From positions 16,234 through 80,233 of the forward strand of contig NZ_JAKGCR010000019.1 in the NCBI RefSeq assembly GCF_022668875.1: DNA of 64,000 bases. The letters run 5' to 3'. Position numbers and translations under genes: made by a program. Below are positions 8,993-17,545 of the stretch, one piece after another. Each line of letters begins with the position of its first letter. Position 1 is the first letter of the stretch. The notes below the pieces were generated by a model that saw only the letters and a list, made by a program, of their open reading frames with translations, did no database searches and was not told the origin of the DNA. This DNA comes from Domibacillus sp. PGB-M46 (GTDB lineage: Bacteria; Bacillota; Bacilli; Bacillales; Domibacillaceae).

Positions 8993-9008
8993 AGTAAAGG
9001 AGATTAAG

Positions 9009-9491
9009 ATGACTGAGCAAAAGAAAACAACAAACATTATTTTGTTTAGCGGAGATTATGACAAGGCGATGGCTGCGTACATTATTGCAAACGGAGCAGC
9101 AGCATACGATCACGAAGTAACCATCTTCCACACTTTTTGGGGATTAAATGCGCTGCGCAAAGATGAGCCTCTAGCATTGAAGAAAGGATTTCTTGAAAAA
9201 ATGTTTGCCAGGATGATGCCGCGCGGTGCAGATAAAATGGGTCTGTCAAACATGAATTTTGCAGGAATGGGGCCCAAAATGATTAAGCATGTGATCAAAA
9301 AGCATAATGCGATGACTCTTCCGCAGTTGGTTGAAACAGCACGGGAGCAAGATGTAAAGCTGGTTGCCTGCACAATGACGATGGACCTTCTAGGTCTTCA
9401 GCAGGAAGAACTGCTGGAAAACATTGAATATGCAGGAGTAGCAGCTTACTTAGCGGATGCAGAAGACGGCAATGTGAACTTGTTCATTTAA
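9009..9491 (+). CDS. DsrE/DsrF/DrsH-like (DsrE2-type) protein
   Basis: A 160-residue DsrE-fold protein, likely a cytosolic sulfur carrier. The N-terminus (NIILFSGDYDKAMAAYIIANGAAAYDHEVTIFHTFWGLNAL) and the Cys motif LVACTMTMDLLG match the DsrE2-like proteins that receive sulfane sulfur from rhodaneses and pass it to TusA. AAAGGAG lies about 7 bases before the ATG, downstream of two CstR-like operators. It is followed one base later by the membrane rhodanese gene. A second, shorter DsrE paralogue is at 10843. Confidence 0.88.
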   Translation: MTEQKKTTNIILFSGDYDKAMAAYIIANGAAAYDHEVTIFHTFWGLNALRKDEPLALKKGFLEKMFARMMPRGADKMGLSNMNFAGMGPKMIKHVIKKHNAMTLPQLVETAREQDVKLVACTMTMDLLGLQQEELLENIEYAGVAAYLADAEDGNVNLFI

Positions 9492-9492
9492 A

Positions 9493-9894
9493 ATGGTGGA
9501 TAAAGAAAAGGGGGTATCAAACACGGTGTTTGAGACAAGTACGTTCATCAATATATTATTAGGTGTATACCTGGCATGGTTTTTGTATCGCAGGTTTGCC
9601 CCGGTTAGAGGCGTTAAGCATATTACAACAACCAAATTAAAATCAGAATTAAACTCGAAGAACCATCAGTTTATCGATGTACGGACGCCCAGTGAATTTC
9701 AGGCGAACCGGATTAATGGTTTTAAAAACATTCCCCTGCATGAGCTTCAAAAGCGGGCAAATGAACTGTCAAAAGAAAAAGAAGTTTTCGTAATCTGTCA
9801 AAGCGGCATGAGAAGCAGTAAGGCGAGCAAAATCTTGAAAAAGCTTGGCTTTGAGCACATTACGAATGTTAAAGGCGGAATGAGTGCCTGGTGA
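9493..9894 (+). CDS. Membrane-anchored rhodanese
   Basis: A rhodanese domain (about residues 45-133) behind an N-terminal membrane helix (INILLGVYLAWFLY). The active-site loop is VICQSGMRSSKA, so it should transfer sulfane sulfur. The ATG at 9493 lacks a good ribosome binding site. GGGGG near 9511 could instead serve an in-frame GTG at 9526. Same plan as the Cys-less protein at 8192. It starts one base after the dsrE stop codon. Confidence 0.85.
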   Translation: MVDKEKGVSNTVFETSTFINILLGVYLAWFLYRRFAPVRGVKHITTTKLKSELNSKNHQFIDVRTPSEFQANRINGFKNIPLHELQKRANELSKEKEVFVICQSGMRSSKASKILKKLGFEHITNVKGGMSAW

Positions 9895-9917
9895 TCAGGA
9901 TATGAGGAGGAATTGTA

Positions 9918-10214
9918 ATGAAACAAATATCGCCAAATGAAGTGGAAAGTTTAAGAAAACAAGGAAAAGAGCTTTCTGTCATCGACGTCCGTGAGGCAGA
10001 AGAAGTAGCCGCAGGCAAGATTCCTGGTGCAGTCAATATTCCTTTAGGACTGCTGGAGTTCCGTTTGCAGGATCTAGATAAGTCAAAGGAACACATTGTT
10101 GTCTGCCGTTCAGGTGGCCGCAGTTCAATGGCTGCTAATCTATTGGAAGAACGGGGATACAAAGTGATCAATATGGCGGGCGGTATGAATGATTGGCAAG
10201 GGCCTACTGAATAA
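9918..10214 (+). CDS. Single-domain rhodanese
   Basis: A 98-residue cytosolic rhodanese. DVREAEEVAAGKIPGAVNIPL is the N-terminal signature and VVCRSGGRSSMAA the catalytic loop with its Cys. The C-terminal GGMNDWQG is also typical. GAGGAG lies 6-8 bases before the ATG. Middle gene of the dsrE-rhodanese-rhodanese run; it probably accepts persulfide sulfur and feeds TusA/DsrE carriers. Confidence 0.9.
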   Translation: MKQISPNEVESLRKQGKELSVIDVREAEEVAAGKIPGAVNIPLGLLEFRLQDLDKSKEHIVVCRSGGRSSMAANLLEERGYKVINMAGGMNDWQGPTE

Positions 10215-10231
10215 TTTTTTTGTTCTCAAAT

Positions 10232-10247
10232 ATACCCCTGGTGGTTT
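10232..10247. promoter_or_regulatory. CstR-like operator before the TusA-rhodanese gene
   Basis: ATACCCCTGGTGGTTT, an imperfect copy of the operator seen upstream in the same cluster. Confidence 0.5.
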
Positions 10248-10268
10248 AAAAGAGTAGGAGGAAAAAGA

Positions 10269-10829
10269 ATGATTACACCAAACCATGTATTAGACGCAAA
10301 AGGACTTGCTTGTCCAATGCCGGTTGTGAAAACGAAGAAAATGATGAAGGATGTTGAACCGGGCCTGGTATTGGAAATCCAGGCAACCGATAAAGGTTCA
10401 ACGGCTGATCTGCAGGCATGGGCAAAAAGCACAGGGCATGAATATTTGGGAACCGAAACTGAAGGAGGTGTTCTTCGGCACTTCCTTCGTAAGGGGGGCG
10501 CAGATGCGGCATCAGAAACGGTTGTGATTCCTGAAATTTCATTAGAGGACTTTAAAGAAAAAGTTGAAAACGGCGAACATATGACAGTATTAGATGTACG
10601 TGAATTAGAGGAATACCAGGAAGGGCATATTGATGGCGCAATCCATATCCCTCTTGGTGAGGTTGAACAGCGTTCAGGTGAATTAAAAAAAGATGACCTT
10701 ATTTATGTCATCTGCCACTCAGGACGAAGAAGTGAACTGGCTGCCCAAACAATGAGCAAACAAGGCTTTAAACAGTTAATCAACGTAGTACCAGGCATGC
10801 GTGACTGGACAGGAAAAACGGTTAAATAA
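10269..10829 (+). CDS. TusA-rhodanese fusion protein
   Basis: A 186-residue fusion. Residues about 1-75 are TusA-like with the CPxP motif LACPMPVVKTKK. Residues about 85-186 are a rhodanese with VLDVRELEEYQEGHIDGAIHIPL and catalytic loop VICHSGRRSELAA. The fusion would let a rhodanese hand sulfur directly to its TusA carrier. A TusA-like domain nearly identical in its core is a separate gene at 12464. GGAGG lies about 8 bases before the ATG and a CstR-like operator about 20 bases upstream. Confidence 0.9.
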   Translation: MITPNHVLDAKGLACPMPVVKTKKMMKDVEPGLVLEIQATDKGSTADLQAWAKSTGHEYLGTETEGGVLRHFLRKGGADAASETVVIPEISLEDFKEKVENGEHMTVLDVRELEEYQEGHIDGAIHIPLGEVEQRSGELKKDDLIYVICHSGRRSELAAQTMSKQGFKQLINVVPGMRDWTGKTVK

Positions 10830-10842
10830 GGGAGGAAAAAAC

Positions 10843-11238
10843 ATGACTGGAAAAACAGCGATTATCGCCGCAAACGGCGGATTATTTGATGCTTATAAGG
10901 TGTACAACATTGCAACAGCAGCTGCTGCAAGTGATCAGGAAGTAGCAATTTTCTTTACCTTTGAGGGGCTTAACCTCATTCACAAAGAAGCATACCAACA
11001 GCTTCCTATGCCGGAAGGAAAAGAATATTTTGCCGAAGGCTTTAAAAAGTCAAATGTGCCTTCTATACCGGAATTGGCAGCGATGGCGAAGGAAATGGGC
11101 GTTACCTTTATCGGCTGCCAGATGACGATGGATGTCATGGGGCTTGAGAAAGACGCTTTTATTGACGGGATTGAAGTGGGCGGAGCGGTTACCTTTTTAG
11201 AATTTGCAAAAGATGCGGATGTAACGTTAACGTTCTAA
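10843..11238 (+). CDS. DsrE family protein
   Basis: A 131-residue DsrE-like protein ([39 protein letters not shown], then [12 protein letters not shown] with the sulfur-carrying Cys). The ATG at 10843 has GGGAGG 7 bases upstream; the longer open frame starting at 10801 overlaps the previous gene and is unlikely. Paralogue of the gene at 9009. It starts 13 bases after the TusA-rhodanese stop codon, so these are co-transcribed. Confidence 0.9.
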   Translation: MTGKTAIIAANGGLFDAYKVYNIATAAAASDQEVAIFFTFEGLNLIHKEAYQQLPMPEGKEYFAEGFKKSNVPSIPELAAMAKEMGVTFIGCQMTMDVMGLEKDAFIDGIEVGGAVTFLEFAKDADVTLTF

Positions 11239-11271
11239 AAATAAAACAGTTAAAAATTTTTAAATCAAAAT

Positions 11272-11288
11272 ATACCCTGGGAGGTAAT
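11272..11288. promoter_or_regulatory. CstR-like operator before the second rhodanese-MBL gene
   Basis: ATACCCTGGGAGGTAAT. The GGGAGG inside it also serves as the ribosome binding site, so repressor and ribosome sites overlap. Confidence 0.5.
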
Positions 11289-11294
11289 TGTGGA

Positions 11295-12422
11295 ATGTCA
11301 GTACATGCAATGACAGCAAAAGAAGTCGCAAGAAAAGTGATTCAAAAAGAGTCTTTCTTTATTTTAGATGTCCGGAACGAAGATGCCTTTCAGGATTGGA
11401 AAGTGGAAGGGGACAATATTCAGCACTTAAATGCCCCTTACTTTGATCTTTTGGATGGAGTGGAAGAGATCCTGCCGCAGCTCCCACAAGACAAAGAAAT
11501 CATGGTGGTCTGTGCCAAGGAAGGCTCATCCATTATGGTAGCCGATATGCTTTCTGAAGCAGGATTAACGGTTTCTTACCTTAAAGGCGGCATGAAAGCC
11601 TGGAGCGAATATCTAGAGCCCGTTAAAGCAGGCGATTTAAAAGATGGCGGCGAAATGTACCAGTTTGTCCGTATCGGGAAAGGCTGCCTCTCTTACATGG
11701 TGGTATCAAACGGAGAAGCAGCAATAATTGATGCGACTCGGATGACAGATGTGTACCTGGATTTTGCGAGAGAAAAGGGGCTCAAGATTACACACGTGTT
11801 TGATACACACCTTCACGCCGACCATATTTCAGGCGGCCGGGCAATTGCCGAAGCCACAGGAGCTGTATACTGGCTTCCGCCAAAAGATGCCGAAGAAGTT
11901 ACATTCAGTTATGAGCCGTTAGAAGAAGGAAAAGATGTAACGATTGGCCGCACAACCATTACGATTCAGCCGTTATATTCTCCAGGCCATACCGTTGGTT
12001 CCACATCCTTTATTGTAGATGATGCTTACCTGCTGTCAGGAGATATTCTCTTCATCGACTCGATTGGTCGTCCTGATTTAGCCGGACTGGCACAGGACTG
12101 GGTAGGGGATCTGCGTGAGACACTTTATAAACGCTACAAAGAACTATCCCATGACCTGATCGTACTGCCTGCCCACTTTATGATCATTGAAGAATTAAAT
12201 GAGGATGGCAGTGTATCTGAGAAACTTGGCACCCTATTTGAGAAAAATCACGGCTTGAAGATTGAAGACGAAGCAGAATTTAGAGAGCTGGTAACCGGCG
12301 ACCTGCCGCCGCAGCCAAACGCTTACCAGGAGATCCGCCAGACAAACATGGGGAAAATCACGCCGGACGAAGAACAGCAGCGTGAAATGGAAATCGGGCC
12401 AAACCGCTGTGCGGTTCGATAA
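11295..12422 (+). CDS. Rhodanese-metallo-beta-lactamase fusion (persulfide dioxygenase-like), copy 2
   Basis: A 375-residue paralogue of the gene at 6869 with the same order: rhodanese (VVCAKEGSS loop) then MBL domain ([38 protein letters not shown]). Both copies end in [11 protein letters not shown](I/V)R, keeping a Cys four residues from the end that may take part in sulfur transfer. The two differ throughout the third codon positions, so this is an old duplication or separate acquisition. Expected reaction: oxidation of low-molecular-weight persulfide to sulfite, which the TauE/SafE protein could export. Confidence 0.9.
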   Translation: MSVHAMTAKEVARKVIQKESFFILDVRNEDAFQDWKVEGDNIQHLNAPYFDLLDGVEEILPQLPQDKEIMVVCAKEGSSIMVADMLSEAGLTVSYLKGGMKAWSEYLEPVKAGDLKDGGEMYQFVRIGKGCLSYMVVSNGEAAIIDATRMTDVYLDFAREKGLKITHVFDTHLHADHISGGRAIAEATGAVYWLPPKDAEEVTFSYEPLEEGKDVTIGRTTITIQPLYSPGHTVGSTSFIVDDAYLLSGDILFIDSIGRPDLAGLAQDWVGDLRETLYKRYKELSHDLIVLPAHFMIIEELNEDGSVSEKLGTLFEKNHGLKIEDEAEFRELVTGDLPPQPNAYQEIRQTNMGKITPDEEQQREMEIGPNRCAVR

Positions 12423-12463
12423 AACATAAATCAACTATTAAAAACAGAAATGGAGAGATTGAC

Positions 12464-12691
12464 ATGAACGCAAACAAAGTATTAGACGCCAAGGGATTTG
12501 CCTGCCCAATGCCGGTTGTGAAAACGAAAAAAGCAATGAATGAACTGGAATCTGGACAAGTGCTGGAAATCCACGCGACCGATAAAGGCGCAAAAGCGGA
12601 CCTTGCAGCCTGGGCAAAATCAGGCGGCCACGAACTGCTGGACCAGGCAGAAGAGGGCAACGTATTAAAATTCTGGATTAAAAAAGGCTGA
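12464..12691 (+). CDS. TusA family sulfurtransferase
   Basis: A 75-residue TusA-like carrier with FACPMPVVKTKKAMNE (CPxP) at the N-terminus. Usual length for the family. GGAGAG lies 6-8 bases upstream of the ATG. It follows the rhodanese-MBL gene by 41 bases and is followed by an intrinsic terminator and then the TauE/SafE gene. Its core closely matches the TusA part of the fusion at 10269. Confidence 0.92.
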   Translation: MNANKVLDAKGFACPMPVVKTKKAMNELESGQVLEIHATDKGAKADLAAWAKSGGHELLDQAEEGNVLKFWIKKG

Positions 12692-12701
12692 TAAGAAAGG
12701 G

Positions 12702-12730
12702 AAAAGGTATCGGTTTGATACCTTTTCTTC
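12702..12730 (+). terminator. Intrinsic terminator or attenuator after tusA
   Basis: Stem AAAAGGTATC / GATACCTTTT followed by TTC-rich tail. It lies between tusA and the exporter gene, so it may partly attenuate exporter expression. Confidence 0.7.
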
Positions 12731-12751
12731 TTTTGAAAGGAGAAGACACAA

Positions 12752-13528
12752 ATGGATCTTACATTTATTGTAACGATTTTTTTTATCGGTTTTACCGGTT
12801 CCTTTATCTCTGGAATGGTCGGAATCGGCGGCTCAATTACTAAATACCCAATGCTTTTATATATCCCTCCTTTAATAGGTCTTACAGCGCTTAGTGCCCA
12901 TGAAGTATCCGGAATCAGTGCCATTCAAGTCTTTTTTGCCACAATTGCCGGGGTATGGGCATACCGGAAAGGCGGATACTTAAATAAAACGCTAATTCTG
13001 TACATGGGAATCAGCATTCTGATCGGAAGCTTTATCGGCGGCTACGGCTCTGGCTTGATGTCCGAAGGCGGCATCAATATTGTATATGGCATACTCGCAG
13101 CCATTGCGGCCATTCTGATGTTTCTTCCGAAGAAAGGGATCGATGATATTCCGCTGGGCCAGGTGTCTTTTAATAAGTGGCTGGCTGCAGGGCTCGCTTT
13201 TGTGGTCGGAGTTGGAGCAGGCATTGTTGGCGCAGCCGGGGCTTTCGTTCTTGTACCGATTATGCTCGTTATCTTAAAGATTCCAACCCGGATGACGATT
13301 GCCACTTCCCTTGCGATTACGTTTATTTCATCGATTGGTGCAACCTTTGGTAAAATGACAACCGGACAGGTTTTATATGAGCCGGCAGCGATCATGATTA
13401 TCGCCAGTTTACTGGCTTCACCGCTAGGAGCCAAAGCTGGCCAAAAAGTAAATACAAAAATACTCCAGGTAATATTAGCGTTACTAATTTTGGGTACATC
13501 GATTAAAATATGGATGGATATTCTGTAA
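12752..13528 (+). CDS. TauE/SafE family sulfite/sulfonate exporter
   Basis: A 258-residue integral membrane protein with about eight hydrophobic helices and the family repeats ([17 protein letters not shown] near the N-terminus; [20 protein letters not shown] in the second half). Members are proposed to export sulfite or related sulfur anions. Last gene of the persulfide cluster, where sulfite made by the persulfide dioxygenase-like proteins would need removal. GAAAGGAG lies about 10 bases upstream of the ATG. Confidence 0.88.
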   Translation: MDLTFIVTIFFIGFTGSFISGMVGIGGSITKYPMLLYIPPLIGLTALSAHEVSGISAIQVFFATIAGVWAYRKGGYLNKTLILYMGISILIGSFIGGYGSGLMSEGGINIVYGILAAIAAILMFLPKKGIDDIPLGQVSFNKWLAAGLAFVVGVGAGIVGAAGAFVLVPIMLVILKIPTRMTIATSLAITFISSIGATFGKMTTGQVLYEPAAIMIIASLLASPLGAKAGQKVNTKILQVILALLILGTSIKIWMDIL

Positions 13529-13631
13529 GCTAAACAATAAAAGAGAGGGTTGTACCTCCCACGCAAATCAGACGTTTCTTTAGGGATGGAAAACGAATCG
13601 ATTGGTGACCTTTAGAATCTTTTAAAAAAAC

Positions 13632-13664
13632 ACCTTTCAAAAAATTTGAAGGTTGTTTTTTTTT
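13632..13664 (+). terminator. Intrinsic terminator
   Basis: Stem ACCTTTCAAA / TTTGAAGGT followed by nine T. Confidence 0.75.
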
Positions 13665-13860
13665 GTCTCAAAACATTGCTCAAAACCTATGTCTCATTAA
13701 TCATCTGTTATGTACAGAAACTTATCCTTTTCTGAACTGGAGTTAGTATAGTCTTGTGTCCAAATTATTGACTCAAATCCAGAAACAGTTTAGTGGAAGA
13801 AGAACATTTATCATAAGTCAAATTTTATTAATTTTAATATTAACTAACAAGTTCATTATA

Positions 13861-13932
13861 AAAACATAAAGCAATATAATTGACTTTAGCAACTATATTA
13901 CTTTATGTTTTTATAATAGTTGACAAAGTCAA
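13861..13932. promoter_or_regulatory. Operators of the MarR-GNAT gene
   Basis: Inverted repeat AAAACATAAAG (13861-13871) / CTTTATGTTTT (13901-13911), and the palindrome TTGACAAAGTCAA (13920-13932) just upstream of the gene. TTGAC blocks are typical MarR sites, suggesting autoregulation. Confidence 0.55.
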
Positions 13933-13961
13933 TTAAAACAGTTTAAAGGAGTTATTTAGGT

Positions 13962-14879
13962 ATGACGCAACCAACTGTTTCAAGCGTATCTGAAGTTAGA
14001 AAGTTTAATCGTTTTTATACCAACGTTCTTGGTTTACTCAAGCAGAAAGTATATGATAGCCCTCTTTCTTTGACAGAAATACGAATTTTATTTGAGATTA
14101 AAAGTAAAAGTAATTGTACAGCGAAGGTACTGCAAGAAGAACTGGGTTTAGATCGTGGTTATGTGAGTAGAATACTAAAACGTTTTGAAGAACAAAATAT
14201 GATTTATAAACAGAAATGTGAGAAAGATGGTCGTACTTGTTTTATTCATTTAACTGAAACAGGAGAAAAAATATACCAGGATTTAGATAACGAATCCAAT
14301 CAGCAAATTGAATTTTTACTAAGAAATATAGATATCAACAATCAACAAACGCTTATCAAAGCAATGAAAACAATTGAAATGATTTTGTCGGAACATCTTG
14401 ATCAAAAAGGATCAATTATTTCCATAAGAGAAGGTAATATTGCCGAAGATAAAGAGCTTATCATTGAAACACAAAGAGCTTTTTATGCAGATAGCTATGG
14501 GTTTGATGAAACATTTCTAGACCATCTTCATAAGACCTTTAATGAGAAAATCGAAAAAATTTGGATTGCAGAAGATAACGGAGAATTTGCGGGTTGTGTA
14601 GGATTAATCGAAGGAACTAAAAAAACGGCTCAGTTAAGGTGGTTCATTGTTGAATCGTCCATGCGTGGAAAAGGGGTAGGTACACAATTAGTTCAAACAT
14701 TACTTGATTACTGCAAGAAGCAACAATATGAACGAGTACTTTTATGGACTGTAAGCAACATGACGACAGCTCGACGATTATATGAAAAATTCGGATTTAA
14801 GATTACTGAAACAAAAGAGGAACAATTATTGTGGGGGCAGAGGCTTGTGGAAGAACGATGGGATTTAGAATTGTTATAG
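13962..14879 (+). CDS. MarR-GNAT fusion (HTH regulator / N-acetyltransferase)
   Basis: A 305-residue two-domain protein. Residues about 1-145 are a MarR winged helix (TEIRILFEIKSKSNCTAKVLQEELGLDRGYVSRILKRFEEQ, with DGRTCFIHLTETG as wing). Residues about 150-305 are a GNAT domain with acetyl-CoA motif RGKGVGTQLVQTLL and a C-terminal RRLYEKFGFK. Such fusions are known in Bacillales; the acetylated substrate is unknown. AAAGGAG is upstream of the ATG. It is the last gene before the first array-type site at 14964. Confidence 0.9.
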   Translation: MTQPTVSSVSEVRKFNRFYTNVLGLLKQKVYDSPLSLTEIRILFEIKSKSNCTAKVLQEELGLDRGYVSRILKRFEEQNMIYKQKCEKDGRTCFIHLTETGEKIYQDLDNESNQQIEFLLRNIDINNQQTLIKAMKTIEMILSEHLDQKGSIISIREGNIAEDKELIIETQRAFYADSYGFDETFLDHLHKTFNEKIEKIWIAEDNGEFAGCVGLIEGTKKTAQLRWFIVESSMRGKGVGTQLVQTLLDYCKKQQYERVLLWTVSNMTTARRLYEKFGFKITETKEEQLLWGQRLVEERWDLELL

Positions 14880-14963
14880 TTTTACAATTTCCTCTATCGG
14901 AACCCCCTAGTGAAAAGCTTAAAATATAAGTAATGTTGATTTTTATCAATTTTATTCTTGTTC

Positions 14964-15044
14964 CACTAACGGGGGCAAGAGTTTAAGAACCGGCTGCTGT
15001 TCCAGCCGGGCTTTTTTCTTCTTCAACTATAGAAGCAGTTTAGT
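14964..15044 (+). repeat. Array site A1 (attC-like, CCGGCTG hairpin)
   Basis: Left arm CACTAAC, GGGGGCAAGAGTTTAAGAA, central CCGGCT/AGCCGG hairpin with T-run, TTCTTCTTCAACTA, right arm GTTTAGT. First site of the array. Confidence 0.85.
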
Positions 15045-15070
15045 TTAATAACAATAAATAAAAATTTCCT

Positions 15071-15168
15071 AATGCAACATAAATGCAATTTTGTTGTGTT
15101 AAAAACACCCCGGCTACCTTTAACAGCCGGGGCGTTTAAGGTATAGTATGGACGAACTGTTGATTAAC
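15071..15168 (+). repeat. Array site B1 (hairpin-rich, ends in GTTGATTAAC)
   Basis: CAACAT...TTGTTG inverted repeat, a strong CCCCGGCT/AGCCGGGG hairpin, then GGACGAACTGTTGATTAAC, whose last part equals the right arm of C-type sites. Confidence 0.75.
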
Positions 15169-15236
15169 GTACTCTCCGGAGTAAATACATGCTATTGTTA
15201 AGAAAAGGAAGAAGATTAGAGAACGGGGGATATCAA

Positions 15237-15791
15237 ATGTTAACAGAAGGAAGTATAGTCCAAAAAACTTTGAATGCCTTAAAAACGCGCCTTGAACAAA
15301 ACGATAACGTTATTGATGTCCAAAGCGAACAGGGGCATGTATATAAAGCGACATGCACATTTAATCACCCGGCAAGCGACGAGGAAATAAATGATTTTGA
15401 AAACAAAACGGGCTTAATATTGCCGCCAGATTACAAAGCGTTTCTAAGAATAACAAATGGCTGCCGGTTATTTAATGATATTGAGCATGGTGGTGAGATT
15501 GAGCTTTATAGCTTGGAACAAATTCTCGAATTAAATGAGCATTACGACGAACTGGATGGTTGTTATGACATAGCATATATTTACCAGGATAACATTGTGA
15601 TTAATTCTAAACTTTATTCAGAAAACCAAAAAAATTATCTTCTATGGAAAGACCACACAGAACAATTTACAGAAGCTGAGCCGTTACAGATGAACTTTGA
15701 GCTATGGCTGGACCGATTTGTTATGAGCCAAGGTGAAAAATTTTGGTCGTGGTTTATACATACTGCCGAAAATTACTATAGGCTTTCATAG
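15237..15791 (+). CDS. SMI1/KNR4 (SUKH) family protein
   Basis: A 184-residue cytosolic protein with the SUKH signature ASDEEINDFENKTGLILPPDYKAFLRITNG and a downstream IELYSLEQI. SUKH proteins are often immunity proteins of contact-dependent or polymorphic toxins, but many are orphan. No toxin gene is adjacent. I chose the ATG at 15237 (GGGGGA about 7 bases upstream) over ATG 15189. It is bounded by site B1 and C1, so it forms a single-gene cassette. Confidence 0.8.
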   Translation: MLTEGSIVQKTLNALKTRLEQNDNVIDVQSEQGHVYKATCTFNHPASDEEINDFENKTGLILPPDYKAFLRITNGCRLFNDIEHGGEIELYSLEQILELNEHYDELDGCYDIAYIYQDNIVINSKLYSENQKNYLLWKDHTEQFTEAEPLQMNFELWLDRFVMSQGEKFWSWFIHTAENYYRLS

Positions 15792-15798
15792 GCTTCGT

Positions 15799-15823
15799 AA
15801 TCAACAGTTTCGGTCAACTATTA
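15799..15823 (+). repeat. Array site C1 (short palindrome)
   Basis: AATCAACAGTT-TCGGTC-AACTATTA: two inverted arms around the TCGGTC centre. Confidence 0.75.
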
Positions 15824-15834
15824 GGAGGGATTTT

Positions 15835-16053
15835 ATGAAGCTATATTAGTTCTTAGTATTATCGTTATTTTTCATTTGGCTCATCTTATCTCATCTTTAT
15901 CCTGAACCAAGCTGGTGGTCTATTTTCACATCGAATCGTTCTACTCATACCCCTCTTATGGAGCAAATTTCTTTAAATAAAGTAGCCATTATCTCACTTA
16001 TTTTTGGAGGACTGGCCTATTTGTTACATCGTCTAATACCAAAGCGCAACTAA
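15835..16053 (+). pseudogene. Small membrane protein with early stop codon
   Basis: ATG with GGAGG upstream, but codon 5 is TAG; the frame then runs open to 16051-16053. The product would be about 72 residues with two hydrophobic segments (LVLSLFFIWLILSHL and NKVAIISLIFGGLAYLLHRL). Bounded by C1 and C2, so a decayed mini-cassette. Confidence 0.65.
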
Positions 16054-16118
16054 AAATACTGGAGAAGTGATTTGAAGGGCTACATATAATTTAGTCTTTT
16101 CTTTTGAGAAAATCTCTA

Positions 16119-16146
16119 GATCAACAGTATCGGTCTACTGTTGATT
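16119..16146 (+). repeat. Array site C2 (near-perfect 11-6-11 palindrome)
   Basis: GATCAACAGTA (11), TCGGTC (6), TACTGTTGATT (11). The arms match at 10 of 11 positions. This geometry is that of a tyrosine-recombinase core site. Confidence 0.85.
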
Positions 16147-16224
16147 AGTAATATAGAATGCACTATAAATGCAATGTTTTACTTAAATCTTCGGAATTTA
16201 ATTAGATAAAATGGAGAAATAAAT

Positions 16225-16842
16225 ATGGAATTTAGAAAAAGTCAGCTTCGTAAAATGATCAAGGGAAAGCCCCTATTCAAGGAGTTTCCGAATCAGTTAA
16301 ATAGTAAAGAGGAGGTTGAGAGAAATATTCATCGCCTATTTGATCAATTGAATGAATCGGATCAATTTATTTGTGATGGAGAATTTAATCATTATGGAAG
16401 TGGCTATGCTTCGTTTGTAGAATTCTTTTGTGTTAAAAAGGATGGCAGTGCAGTGTTAAGTGAAAGTTATCATGAAAAAGATAGTGTTACTTCACTAGAC
16501 CTGGAAGGAGTAGTTGTGTACGTAAGCCGATTAGCTCCTCTTGCTGTCTTTGGGATGGATAACCGTCTGAAATATATTCAAGAAGAGGACGGTGAAAAAC
16601 TGGAAATGTACAGCGGAACAAGTTATTTAGGAGTAGATAAGATCAATCATGTTCCAGAAAAATTTGAACATGTAGTTGAGGAAATTAGAAACCGATTATT
16701 TGAAGCAGGCTATTTGATAGGCGACCAGACATATCTCAAGCAACCCTTGCCATTTAAAGCAGCTATTCCAACAATATTAACCATGCCAGATTTTGGCGAG
16801 GAATACACTATTTTCGATGCCATATTTTATTGGTCTGACTGA
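16225..16842 (+). CDS. Conserved hypothetical protein, paralogue of the gene at 39111
   Basis: A 205-residue soluble protein without signal or membrane helices. I do not recognise the family. It shares long blocks with the minus-strand gene at 39111-39701: a central (N/W)NHYGSGYASFVEFFC, RLAPLA(V/I), and a C-terminal (L)PFKAAIPT...IFDAIFYW. The invariant GSGYASFVEFFC and DAIFYW blocks suggest a conserved fold and possibly an immunity-type protein, but this is a guess. It lies between C2 and B2 and so is a one-gene cassette. Confidence 0.75.
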   Translation: MEFRKSQLRKMIKGKPLFKEFPNQLNSKEEVERNIHRLFDQLNESDQFICDGEFNHYGSGYASFVEFFCVKKDGSAVLSESYHEKDSVTSLDLEGVVVYVSRLAPLAVFGMDNRLKYIQEEDGEKLEMYSGTSYLGVDKINHVPEKFEHVVEEIRNRLFEAGYLIGDQTYLKQPLPFKAAIPTILTMPDFGEEYTIFDAIFYWSD

Positions 16843-16860
16843 TTTTATAAATTAGCCATC

Positions 16861-16958
16861 AAATGCAACATGAATACGATTTTTTATGTTGAAAACGCCT
16901 CGGCTTCCCCTGACAGCCGGGGCGTTTAATGTATAGTATGGACGAACTGTTGACTAAC
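16861..16958 (+). repeat. Array site B2
   Basis: Same plan as B1: GCAACAT...ATGTTG, CGGCT/AGCCG hairpin, then GTATAGTATGGACGAACTG and TTGACTAAC. Confidence 0.75.
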
Positions 16959-17015
16959 TTTATTTATAAACTCACTAACCAATTAATGGTAGAATAAGAA
17001 GAGGGGTGATAATAT

Positions 17016-17444
17016 ATGGATCCACATACAGTAGTTTCTTTTCTTCTTTTCATTGGTGTAACTATAAGCGCTTCTTTATTATCGCTTTTATTTCCACGTA
17101 AAATAAGAAGAACCCTGTTGATTATAACCGGTGTCACTTTTATTGCAGGAATAGGTTTCTTTGCTATAAGACCTCATGTTGCGGAGCATCAAACAGTAGA
17201 AGCCATCCTGGAATTAGAAAACCATCTTAAAGAGAAATATCTAGAAGATTCATGGAGAATTACTGATACAGACGAATATCGAATACAGTCTGAAGTTATT
17301 CTTCACGTTAGATTTAATAGCGAGCAGAACGTTATTTATGAATACTCTGTAAATGATAAATCTGTAAAGCAAATCAATTTCTGGGCTGCATCCGGTGACA
17401 CTGTTGATACTAATAGAATTAACCCTCAACATTTTGAGCCCTAA
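17016..17444 (+). CDS. Small membrane-anchored protein of unknown function
   Basis: 142 residues: two N-terminal hydrophobic helices (VVSFLLFIGVTISASLLSLLF and LLIITGVTFIAGIGFFAI), then a soluble domain with VEAILELENHLKEKYLEDSW and IQSEVILHVRFNSEQNVIYEYSV. The second half looks like a small extracytoplasmic domain. GAGGGG lies about 9 bases before the ATG. Family not recognised. First gene of a cassette that starts after B2 and also contains the gene at 17546. Confidence 0.7.
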   Translation: MDPHTVVSFLLFIGVTISASLLSLLFPRKIRRTLLIITGVTFIAGIGFFAIRPHVAEHQTVEAILELENHLKEKYLEDSWRITDTDEYRIQSEVILHVRFNSEQNVIYEYSVNDKSVKQINFWAASGDTVDTNRINPQHFEP

Positions 17445-17545
17445 GAAACTAGATATATAAAGAAGCAAACATTAGTTTTGATTTTTAGTGTTAATATAAA
17501 GCTAAAAAACGGTAAAGGTGAATCTACTGATCTGGAGGAATTTGA

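Larger units (their letters stand above)
13529..13961. other. Intergenic region between the sulfur cluster and the array
   Basis: No gene seen. It holds a terminator (13632-13664), an AT-rich stretch, and the palindromes upstream of the MarR-GNAT gene. No array-type site is visible, so the array seems to begin after the MarR-GNAT gene. Confidence 0.6.

Noticed and set aside
15799..15823. C-type sites as Xer dif or pdif sites
   Set aside because: Geometry fits, but the arms lack the TTAT-type inner dif sequence and do not resemble the Bacillus dif site.
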